From positions 1-9,987 of the forward strand of contig PKER01000346.1 in NCBI GenBank assembly GCA_002919115.1: DNA of 9,987 nt, given 5' to 3'. The DNA is from a bacterium (GTDB lineage: Bacteria; Actinomycetota; Thermoleophilia; Solirubrobacterales; 70-9). The notes beneath the pieces are model-generated. The model did not search any database and was not told the origin of the DNA. It saw nothing but the letters and a program-made list of their open reading frames with translations. Shown one piece after another: positions 1 to 5,813 of this stretch. Positions within the stretch are counted from its first letter, which is position 1, and each line of letters starts with the position of its first letter. The position numbers were made by a program, and so were the translations under genes.

Positions 1-371
1 CCGACGGCCGGCCGCTTCTGCCGGTGAGCTTCCGCCACTGCCGCAGCCCGAGCTGCGCCGCGCCCGGCGCGCGGCCCGAGCTCACCGCGTCGAACAGGCG
101 CGTCACCGTCTACGTCGCGGTGCGCGACCGCAGGCGCGCGGGCCGCGGCGTCACGGTCGACTACTGGGAGTACCGGCCGTCGCTCGGCTGGCGCCTGCGG
201 AGGATGCGGGCGAGCGCCGCCGACGTGCTCGCACACGCGCGCACGCCGCTGCCCGAGACCGCCCACCCCCGCCTGATCCCGCTCGAGACGCTCGCGGGCC
301 GCAACCACGTGCGCTTCGCCCCGGGCGAGGAGCCGCCGTGGCGCTGGCGGGTCGAGAGCGCCCAGTCCTAG
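1..371 (+). CDS. C-terminal part of an unrecognised protein (5' end outside window)
   Basis: The frame is open from base 3 to a TAG stop at 369-371, giving 122 visible residues with no stop back to the window edge. A GTG at 24 could serve as a start, but the open frame in front of it makes this more likely the tail of a longer gene. Visible features are a Cys-rich stretch (CRSPSCA, just after the GTG), a central segment rich in aromatic and charged residues (DYWEYRPSLGWRLRRMR), and a Pro-rich C-terminal third. No transmembrane segment or catalytic motif is evident. My impression, not a database result, is that such CRxPxCA segments occur in secreted or surface hypothetical proteins of Solirubrobacterales-like actinobacteria. 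The gene converges on the minus-strand block, with 103 bases between the two stops. I do not recognise a function. Confidence 0.5.
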   Translation, partial: DGRPLLPVSFRHCRSPSCAAPGARPELTASNRRVTVYVAVRDRRRAGRGVTVDYWEYRPSLGWRLRRMRASAADVLAHARTPLPETAHPRLIPLETLAGRNHVRFAPGEEPPWRWRVESAQS

Positions 372-430
372 CCCCGCCCATGCCGCCGGACGGGCGAGAA
401 CCCTGCGGATGGCAACGGAATCGCACGGTC

Positions 431-442
431 GGCGACGTCGCC
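431..442. other. 12-base perfect palindrome in the convergent gap
   Basis: GGCGACGTCGCC is self-complementary and lies in the 103-base gap (372-474) between the converging stops of the left-edge gene and the DUF2804 gene. It could fold as a 4-bp stem with an ACGT loop. No T-tract follows on either strand, so a terminator role is only a possibility. An 8-base direct repeat (CCTGCGGA) also occurs twice in this gap. Nothing else stands out there. Confidence 0.2.
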
Positions 443-474
443 TGCGGAGCCTGGAGCCGCCCGCGCGGCCCGCG

Positions 475-1392
475 TCACCAGGTCGCGTCGTGGCGCTCCA
501 TGACGCCGAGGCCGCGCGCGAGCTCAAGGCCGCCGGGCAGCGTGCCGCGGAAGGCCCCGAACGGCTGGCGGTACGAGTAGCGCACGATCACGCGGTTCTC
601 CGCCTTGGCGCGCTCGGCCTCAGCGCTGAACTCAAGGCGCGCGCCGTCGGCGAACGCGACCGCGTCGAGCCCCTCGAAGCGCACCGGGCCGGGCTCGGTG
701 GGCTCGCCATCGACCCAGATCGCGCGCTCGGAGTTGCGCTCGGGGTCGTTCACGCCCTCGACGAGGTTCCAGGCGACGCCGCGGCCGTCGGCGAGCTCGC
801 CCACGCCCGCCGACCAGCTCCAGACGGTGCGGCGCGGGTGATAGCCCGCGGACTCGTCCTCGATCCCCGGCGCCGCGCCGCGCAGGCGGCGCCCGCCGAC
901 GCGCACGTCGTAAGCGATCGGCACGCCCGCGCGCTTGCGCGTCCACACGTAGCCGTCGGCGCCGTTCGGGCAGACCGACTCGACCCAGCGGCCCGCGCCG
1001 GTGAAGCGCAGGAAGGCACGCACCGGCTCGCCCGTCTTCGGCTCGCGGCCCTCGATCCGGGTCGTGCACCCGCCGTCGGGCGCCCAGCGCACGGCGCCCG
1101 CGTCCGTCTCCGTCCACACCTCGCCGCGCGCCCCCGGCAGGAGCGTCACGGTGCGCTCGACGAGCTCGCCGCGCTCGCGGTCGAACACGGCCCAGAACGT
1201 CTGCCCGAGGGGCCCGACCTGCACGCGCGCGGCGCAGAGCATGACCTCGTCGGCGAAGACGGCGACGTAGCGCCAGCGCTTGCGCGTCGTGCCCGCGTAC
1301 CGCAGCGGCAGCTTCCCGGGCGGGAGCGGCAGCGCCGGCCGGCCCTCGCCGGGACCCCGCCACGGCAGTGAACGCAGCGCCTCCGCGCTCAT
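475..1392 (-). CDS. DUF2804-family protein
   Basis: A protein of 305 residues beginning MSAEALRSLPW. The frame is open further upstream, but the ATG at 1392-1390 overlaps the TGA of the VOC gene (ATGA), the usual sign of a coupled downstream gene, and the longer in-frame extension would lie entirely over the VOC gene. Visible signatures are an early basic/aromatic motif (RKRWRYVAVFADEVML, about residues 39-54), a central WSWSAGVGELADGRGVAWNL (about 195-215), then NDPERNSERAIWVDG (about 219-233) and a C-terminal YSYRQPFGAFRGTLPGG. This Trp-rich pattern with N-x-E-x-A-x-W-x-D-G is what I associate with DUF2804, a family of about 300-350 residues with no established biochemical role. It has no signal peptide or transmembrane helix, so it is probably cytosolic. 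No function should be read from it. Confidence 0.8.
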   Translation of the reverse strand: MSAEALRSLPWRGPGEGRPALPLPPGKLPLRYAGTTRKRWRYVAVFADEVMLCAARVQVGPLGQTFWAVFDRERGELVERTVTLLPGARGEVWTETDAGAVRWAPDGGCTTRIEGREPKTGEPVRAFLRFTGAGRWVESVCPNGADGYVWTRKRAGVPIAYDVRVGGRRLRGAAPGIEDESAGYHPRRTVWSWSAGVGELADGRGVAWNLVEGVNDPERNSERAIWVDGEPTEPGPVRFEGLDAVAFADGARLEFSAEAERAKAENRVIVRYSYRQPFGAFRGTLPGGLELARGLGVMERHDATW

Positions 1393-1808
1393 GGGCCGAG
1401 CAGCGTGCGGCCGTCGTCGGTGATCGTCCAGCCGGGGTTGTGGGCGATCTCCCAGGGGTGGCCGTCGGGGTCGGTGAAGGCCGCCGTGTACCCGCCCCAG
1501 AAGGCCTCGCCCGGCTCGCGCACGATGCGCGCACCCGCGGCGCGCGCCTCCTCGATCACGGCGTCGACCTCCTCGGGGGAGCGCACGTTGTGGGCGAGCG
1601 CGAAGCCGCCCGAACGCCCCGCGTCCTCCACCCCCGAGTCCGCCGCGAGCTTCGCGCGGTCCCACAGAGCGACGACCATGCCGCCCGCCTGGAAGAAGAC
1701 GACCTCGCCGTCGGGGCTGTGCCCGCGCCAGCCGAGCGCCTCGTAGAAGGCGCGGGAACGCTCGACGTCGGCGACGCCCAGCGTGATCAGGGAGAGGCGC
1801 TGCTCCAT
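1389..1808 (-). CDS. VOC (vicinal oxygen chelate) / glyoxalase-fold protein
   Basis: The 139-residue length is typical of a two-module VOC protein. The N-terminus (SLITLGVADVERSRAFYEALGW, residues 6-27, shown here as the classic first beta-alpha unit) and the C-terminal FTDPDGHPWEIAHNP (111-125) are diagnostic of the glyoxalase/bleomycin-resistance/dioxygenase superfamily. Members use a metal held by His/Glu ligands for isomerase, dioxygenase or drug-binding roles. In the second module His73 and Glu120 sit where ligands are expected. In the first module the usual His is replaced by Thr9, so the metal site may be incomplete. The substrate cannot be inferred. The gene starts 47 bases after the carboxylase stop and its stop overlaps the DUF2804 start by 4 bases, so those two are probably translated together. 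The ribosome site before the ATG is weak. Confidence 0.85.
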   Translation of the reverse strand: MEQRLSLITLGVADVERSRAFYEALGWRGHSPDGEVVFFQAGGMVVALWDRAKLAADSGVEDAGRSGGFALAHNVRSPEEVDAVIEEARAAGARIVREPGEAFWGGYTAAFTDPDGHPWEIAHNPGWTITDDGRTLLGP

Positions 1809-1819
1809 CCAGACAGCAT

Positions 1820-1845
1820 GTCACGGCCGCCGCAGGCGCCGTGAC
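1820..1845 (-). terminator. Hairpin after the carboxylase gene, candidate terminator
   Basis: The arms GTCACGGC and GCCGTGAC pair perfectly over 8 bp around a 10-base loop that can pair further (GCC/GGC). The hairpin begins 10 bases beyond the carboxylase stop and ends 11 bases before the VOC ATG. No U-tract follows on the minus strand, so it is not a classical intrinsic terminator. It may attenuate readthrough, stabilise the upstream mRNA 3' end, or be incidental. Confidence 0.35.
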
Positions 1846-1855
1846 GTGGGGCGCG

Positions 1856-3619
1856 CTACTCGATTAACGCGAGGACGTCCCCGCTGCCCACGGAGTCGCC
1901 CTCCTTCACCTTGAGCGATGCGATCTTGCCCGCGCGGTGGGCGGTGATCTCGTTCTCCATCTTCATCGCCTCGATCACGCAGACCAGATCGCCCTCGGCG
2001 ACCTCCTGGCCCTCCGAGACCGCGACCTTGAAGACGGTGCCCTGGAGCGGCGAGGCCAGCTCGGGGCCGCCCGCGCCGCCGCCACCGCCGCCGCGACGGC
2101 GCTCGCGCCGCGGCGGGGACTTGAGAGCGGGGTTCGCTCCGGCCGCTGCGGGCGCGGCCGCGCCGAACACCTTGACCTCGTGCAGGCGGCCGTCGACCTC
2201 GACCTTGTAGGTGCGCTCGGTGAGCTGCTCGGCCTCCTCGTCCCCCTTCGCGGGCGCGGGGTCCGCCGGGGCGAGGCTCTTCAGCCACTTGCGGTCGGCG
2301 ATCAGCTCGCGGCAGGTCGAGGCCTTGGCCCACTCCTCCGAGGAGAGGATCGCCTTGTGGAACGGGATCAGGGTCGTGAGCGGCTCGATTCTGTACTCGT
2401 CGAGCGCGCGCAGCATGCGCCGGGTGGCCGACTCGCGGTCGACGTCCCAGACGATCAGCTTGGCGACCATCGGGTCGTAAAGCGGGGTGACCTCGGTGCC
2501 AGCCTCGAGCCCCGAGTCGACGCGCACGCCCGGGCCGGACGGCTCGACGTAGGTGTGGATCGGGCCGGGCGCCGGGGCGAAGTTCTTGTGCGCGGCCTCG
2601 GCGTTGATGCGGCACTCGATCGCGTGCCCGCGCAGCTGCACGTCCTCCTGCGTCACCGAGAGCGGCTCGCCCGCGGCGATGCGGATCTGCTCGCGGACGA
2701 TGTCGATGCCGGTGACCATCTCGGTCACGCAGTGCTCGACCTGCACGCGGGTGTTCATCTCGAGGAAGAAGTACTCGTCGCCCACCTGCATGCCCTCGAT
2801 CGTCCCGGCGCCGCGGTAGTCGACGGCCGCGGCGGCCTCGGTCGCGATCTTGCCGATGCGCTCGCGCATCTCCTCGTCGACGAGCGGGCCGGGCGCCTCC
2901 TCGATCAGCTTCTGGTGGCGGCGCTGGATCGAGCAGTCGCGCTCGCCGAGGTGGATGACGTTGCCGTGCGCGTCGGCGAGGATCTGCACCTCGACGTGCC
3001 TGGGGTCCTCGAGGTAGCGCTCCAGGTACACGCGCGGGTCCGAGAAGAACTTCTCGCCCTCGCGCGCGGCGCCCTCGAACGCCTCCGCGAGCTCGTCCTC
3101 CGAGTGGGCGACGCGGAAGCCCTTGCCGCCGCCCCCGCCCGCGGCCTTGCACGCCACCGGGTAGCCGATCTCGGCAGCGACCTTGCGCGCCGCCTCGACG
3201 TCCTCGGAGGGCTCAGTCGAGCCGGGGACGATCGGGACGCCCGCCGCCTGCATGATCTCGCGGGCGCGGGTCTTGGAGCCCATGGCCTCGATCGCGCTGG
3301 GCGGCGGCCCGATCCAGACCAGCCCGGCCTCCTCGAGGGCCCGCGCGAAGGCGGCGTTCTCGGCGAGGAAGCCGTAGCCCGGGTGCACCGCGTCGGCCCC
3401 CGCCTGCTGGGCGACCTCGATGATGCGCTCGATGTTGAGGTAGCTCTCCGCGGGGAGCGGCGGGCCCAGCAGGTAGGCCTCGTCGGCGAAACGCACGTGC
3501 GGGGTGTCGCGGTCGGCCTCCGAGTAGACGGCCACCGAGCCGATCCCCATCTCGCGCAGCGTCCGCATCACCCGGATCGCGATCTCGCCGCGGTTGGCGA
3601 CCAGCACCTTCTCGAACAT
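1856..3619 (-). CDS. accA3: Acetyl-/propionyl-CoA carboxylase alpha subunit (biotin carboxylase + BCCP)
   Basis: A 587-residue cytosolic protein that carboxylates its own biotin using ATP and bicarbonate, for transfer to acyl-CoA by a separate beta subunit (malonyl- or methylmalonyl-CoA formation). Domains: biotin carboxylase residues 1-445, with N-terminal FEKVLVANRGEIAIRV, Lys116, Lys158, the Gly-rich ATP loop GGGGGKG (161-167), Glu275, EMNTRVQVEH (287-296) and catalytic Arg337; a linker region with a beta segment YKVEVDGR (471-478) and a poly-Gly run (510-515); and a biotin carrier domain (about 519-587) with AMKME, biotinylated Lys553. The length and fusion match the actinobacterial AccA3/PccA type. 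It starts 54 bases after purA. No carboxyltransferase is in the window, so acetyl- versus propionyl-CoA preference cannot be decided, and the gene symbol is by family resemblance only. Confidence 0.93.
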   Translation of the reverse strand: MFEKVLVANRGEIAIRVMRTLREMGIGSVAVYSEADRDTPHVRFADEAYLLGPPLPAESYLNIERIIEVAQQAGADAVHPGYGFLAENAAFARALEEAGLVWIGPPPSAIEAMGSKTRAREIMQAAGVPIVPGSTEPSEDVEAARKVAAEIGYPVACKAAGGGGGKGFRVAHSEDELAEAFEGAAREGEKFFSDPRVYLERYLEDPRHVEVQILADAHGNVIHLGERDCSIQRRHQKLIEEAPGPLVDEEMRERIGKIATEAAAAVDYRGAGTIEGMQVGDEYFFLEMNTRVQVEHCVTEMVTGIDIVREQIRIAAGEPLSVTQEDVQLRGHAIECRINAEAAHKNFAPAPGPIHTYVEPSGPGVRVDSGLEAGTEVTPLYDPMVAKLIVWDVDRESATRRMLRALDEYRIEPLTTLIPFHKAILSSEEWAKASTCRELIADRKWLKSLAPADPAPAKGDEEAEQLTERTYKVEVDGRLHEVKVFGAAAPAAAGANPALKSPPRRERRRGGGGGGAGGPELASPLQGTVFKVAVSEGQEVAEGDLVCVIEAMKMENEITAHRAGKIASLKVKEGDSVGSGDVLALIE

Positions 3620-3629
3620 CAGGCGCGGC

Positions 3630-3635
3630 AGTCTA
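3630..3635 (-). promoter_or_regulatory. Possible -10 element before the carboxylase gene
   Basis: In the 54-base gap after purA, the minus strand reads TAGACT (fitting the TANNNT actinobacterial -10 pattern), ending 10 bases before the ATG of the carboxylase gene. A start of transcription 6-7 bases later would give a nearly leaderless mRNA, which fits the absence of a good Shine-Dalgarno site there. No convincing -35 hexamer is seen at 16-18 bases. The short spacing equally allows readthrough from purA, so this is a weak candidate. Confidence 0.2.
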
Positions 3636-3673
3636 TTTGGCTGGAGCGGTGGACGCGGACGGTGGACGAGGCC

Positions 3674-4975
3674 TCAGGCCGCCAGGAGGGCCGGCTGCTC
3701 GCCGCGCGCGACGATCTGGTCGCGGCCCGGGCCCACGCCGACCAGCTTGATCGGCACGCCGACGAAGTCCTCGATGTAGGCGAGGTAGTCGCGCGCTTCC
3801 TGCGGCAGCTCCGACTCGTCGCGGCAGGCGCCGATGTCGCCGTCGAAGCCCGGCAGCTCGTCGTACTCGGCCTCGGCGGCGTGCAGGATCGACTGGTGGT
3901 AGGGGAACTCGTCGAAGACCGCGCCGTCGCCGCCGCGGTAGCGCACCGCGACCCGGATCGGGTCGAGGCCCGCGAGCACGTCCAGCTTGGTGATCACGAG
4001 CGCCGAGAGCCGGTTGAGGCGCACCGCGTAGCGCAGCGCGACCAAATCCAGCCAGCCGGTGCGCCGCTCGCGCCCGGTGGTCGTGCCGTACTCGTGGCCC
4101 TTGGTGAGCAGGTGCTTGCCGACCTCGTCGTCGAGCTCGGTCGGGAACGGCCCGGCGCCGACGCGCGTCGTGTACGCCTTGGCGACGCCCCAGACCTCGG
4201 AGATGTCGGTGGGGCCCACGCCCGCGCCGACGCACGCTGCCCCGGCGATCGGGTTCGACGAGGAGACGAACGGGTACGTCCCGTGGTCCAGGTCGAGCAT
4301 CGCGGCCTGGGCGCCCTCGAAGAGCACGAGGCCGTCGCGGTCGAGGATCTCCCAGCACAGGCGCGCGGTGTCGGCAATGTGGGGCTCGAGCCGGTGGCCG
4401 TAGGCCGTGTACTGCTCGGCGATCGCGTGCAGGTCGAGCCGCGGGTCGCGCGCGAACGGGCGCAGCATCTGCTTCTTGGGCTCGAGCGCGGCGAGGATCT
4501 TCTTGCGCAGGATCTTCGGGTCGAGCAGGTCCTGCACCCGGATCCCGAGGCGCGCCGCCTTGTCGGCGTAGCAGGGGCCGATGCCACGCTTGGTGGTGCC
4601 GATCGCGAGCTTGCCGAGCTTGGCCTCGCCCGCCGAGTCGAGCATCACGTGGTAGGGCATGATCACGTGCGCGTTGGCCGAGAGCTTCACGCCGGTCACG
4701 TCCACGCCGCGGCGGCGCAGGCCGTCGAGCTCGGAGATCAGCACCGCCGGGTCGACCACCACGCCGTTCCCGATGATGCACGTGACGCCCCGATACAGGA
4801 TCCCTGAGGGGATCAGATGCAGCTTGAACTCCTCGCCGTCGCGCACGATCGTGTGGCCGGCGTTGTTGCCACCCTGAAAGCGCACGACGGCGTCGGCCCG
4901 CTCCGCGAGCAGGTCGACGATCTTCCCCTTGCCCTCGTCACCCCACTGGGTGCCGACGATCACGATTCCTGGCAT
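3674..4975 (-). CDS. purA: Adenylosuccinate synthetase
   Basis: A 433-residue cytosolic enzyme that joins IMP and aspartate using GTP to make adenylosuccinate, the first committed step from IMP to AMP. Every family motif is present: GTQWGDEGKGK (residues 8-18) with catalytic Asp13, NNAGHT (37-42) with His41, the IMP-binding GTTKRGIGPCYADK (126-139), GTYPFVSSSN (232-241), the aspartate-loop TTTGRERRTGW (298-308), the guanine-binding TKLDVL (329-334) and the C-terminal GVGPGRDQ (413-420). Length is normal for PurA and there is no frameshift. The first ATG gives the canonical MPGIVIVGTQWGDEGKGK beginning, which fixes the start despite a poor ribosome site. It lies 34 bases after the dnaC stop on the same strand, so it may be cotranscribed with the helicase genes. 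Confidence 0.97.
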   Translation of the reverse strand: MPGIVIVGTQWGDEGKGKIVDLLAERADAVVRFQGGNNAGHTIVRDGEEFKLHLIPSGILYRGVTCIIGNGVVVDPAVLISELDGLRRRGVDVTGVKLSANAHVIMPYHVMLDSAGEAKLGKLAIGTTKRGIGPCYADKAARLGIRVQDLLDPKILRKKILAALEPKKQMLRPFARDPRLDLHAIAEQYTAYGHRLEPHIADTARLCWEILDRDGLVLFEGAQAAMLDLDHGTYPFVSSSNPIAGAACVGAGVGPTDISEVWGVAKAYTTRVGAGPFPTELDDEVGKHLLTKGHEYGTTTGRERRTGWLDLVALRYAVRLNRLSALVITKLDVLAGLDPIRVAVRYRGGDGAVFDEFPYHQSILHAAEAEYDELPGFDGDIGACRDESELPQEARDYLAYIEDFVGVPIKLVGVGPGRDQIVARGEQPALLAA

Positions 4976-5009
4976 CGGCGCAGAGCTTACGGGGAAGGCG
5001 CGGCGTTCC

Positions 5010-5813
5010 TCAGGTGGCGAGGTAGCGCTGGTCCGGGCCCTCCAGGCGAAGCGGGTCGCCGCAGATCTCGACGAGGCGGGAGACCGTCCGCGCCCCGATC
5101 TGCTCCTCGAGCTCGGACTCGTCCAAGTTCGTCGTGACGATCACGGCGCGCTCGGAGACGTAGCGCTCGTCGATGATCGCGTAGAGCTGCTCGAGCACCC
5201 AGTCGGAGCGCTTCTCGGCGCCCAGGTCGTCGATGTGCAGCAGGTCGACGGACGTGAGCCGACCGAAGAACTCCAGGTACGAGTCCTCGGCCGTCTCGGC
5301 GTCGTAGGTGCGCCGGATGCGCGCGAGCAGGCGCGGCAGCGAGTACACCGCGAGCGAGTAGCCGGCCTCGGCGGCCGCGCTTGAGACCAGCATCGCGAGC
5401 GTGGTCTTGCCCGTGCCGATGTCGCCGCTCAGCCACAGGCCGCGCCCGCGCGCGAGCATCTCCTGCAGGTTGTCGACGTACTCGCGCACGACCGCGACCA
5501 CGTCGCGCGTCTCCGGCCGGCGCGCCATGTCGGAGACCGGCGGGCGGTCGAAGGAGACGCCGCGGTAGCGCGGCGGGATCGCCGAGGAGACGCCGCGCGT
5601 GCGCTTGCGCCGCAGGCTGCGGCACTCGCAGGGCTCGACGACGCCCGCCTCCGTCTCCACCCAGCCGGTGCCGTCGCACTTGGCGAGCGGGCAGGCGCCC
5701 ACGGTCGCGTCGCCGGGGCGCAGCGGCACGACGTTGCCGGCCCCGGGCGCAGCCAGGCGCGGCACGGACGCGCCCTCCGCCCGTGCGGGATTTGCGCCGC
5801 GCTCAGAACTCAT
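5010..5813 (-). CDS. dnaC: DnaC/DnaI-type AAA+ helicase loader
   Basis: A 267-residue AAA+ ATPase of the DnaC/DnaI/IstB group, expected to load the replicative helicase onto single-stranded DNA. After a disordered Pro/Ala-rich N-terminus comes a Cys cluster CPLAKC (41-46) and PCEC (61-64), resembling the zinc-binding region of DnaI-like loaders. The ATPase core has Walker A GDIGTGKTT (130-138), Walker B LLHIDDLG (191-198), sensor-1 TTN (227-229) and a likely arginine finger near Arg246. IstB transposition helpers share the core, but the N-terminal Cys module, the direct link to dnaB and the absence of a transposase favour a helicase loader. The ATG at 5813 lies inside the last codons of dnaB (11-base overlap), and GAGG directly precedes it, suggesting translational coupling. 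The symbol is by role; dnaI would be equally apt. Confidence 0.88.
   Translation of the reverse strand: MSSERGANPARAEGASVPRLAAPGAGNVVPLRPGDATVGACPLAKCDGTGWVETEAGVVEPCECRSLRRKRTRGVSSAIPPRYRGVSFDRPPVSDMARRPETRDVVAVVREYVDNLQEMLARGRGLWLSGDIGTGKTTLAMLVSSAAAEAGYSLAVYSLPRLLARIRRTYDAETAEDSYLEFFGRLTSVDLLHIDDLGAEKRSDWVLEQLYAIIDERYVSERAVIVTTNLDESELEEQIGARTVSRLVEICGDPLRLEGPDQRYLAT

Noticed and set aside
1393..1824. Upstream extension of the DUF2804 frame to 1824
   Set aside because: The added residues are Arg/Ala/Gly-rich with no family resemblance and lie entirely over the VOC gene. The ATG at 1392 in the ATGA overlap is the better start.
2070..2125. GC-rich trinucleotide-like run in the carboxylase gene
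   Set aside because: It encodes the flexible poly-Gly and Arg-rich linker before the biotin carrier domain, an ordinary low-complexity linker rather than a functional repeat.
1937..4807. Plus-strand open frame of 956 codons
   Set aside because: It lies antisense to the carboxylase and purA genes, both of which have full sets of family motifs. Its translation is Arg/Ala/Asp/Val/Leu-rich low-complexity sequence, typical of antisense frames in high-G+C DNA.
5010..5813. IstB-type transposition helper reading of the AAA+ gene
   Set aside because: No transposase, terminal inverted repeats or target duplication are present. The overlap with dnaB and the N-terminal Cys module fit a helicase loader better.
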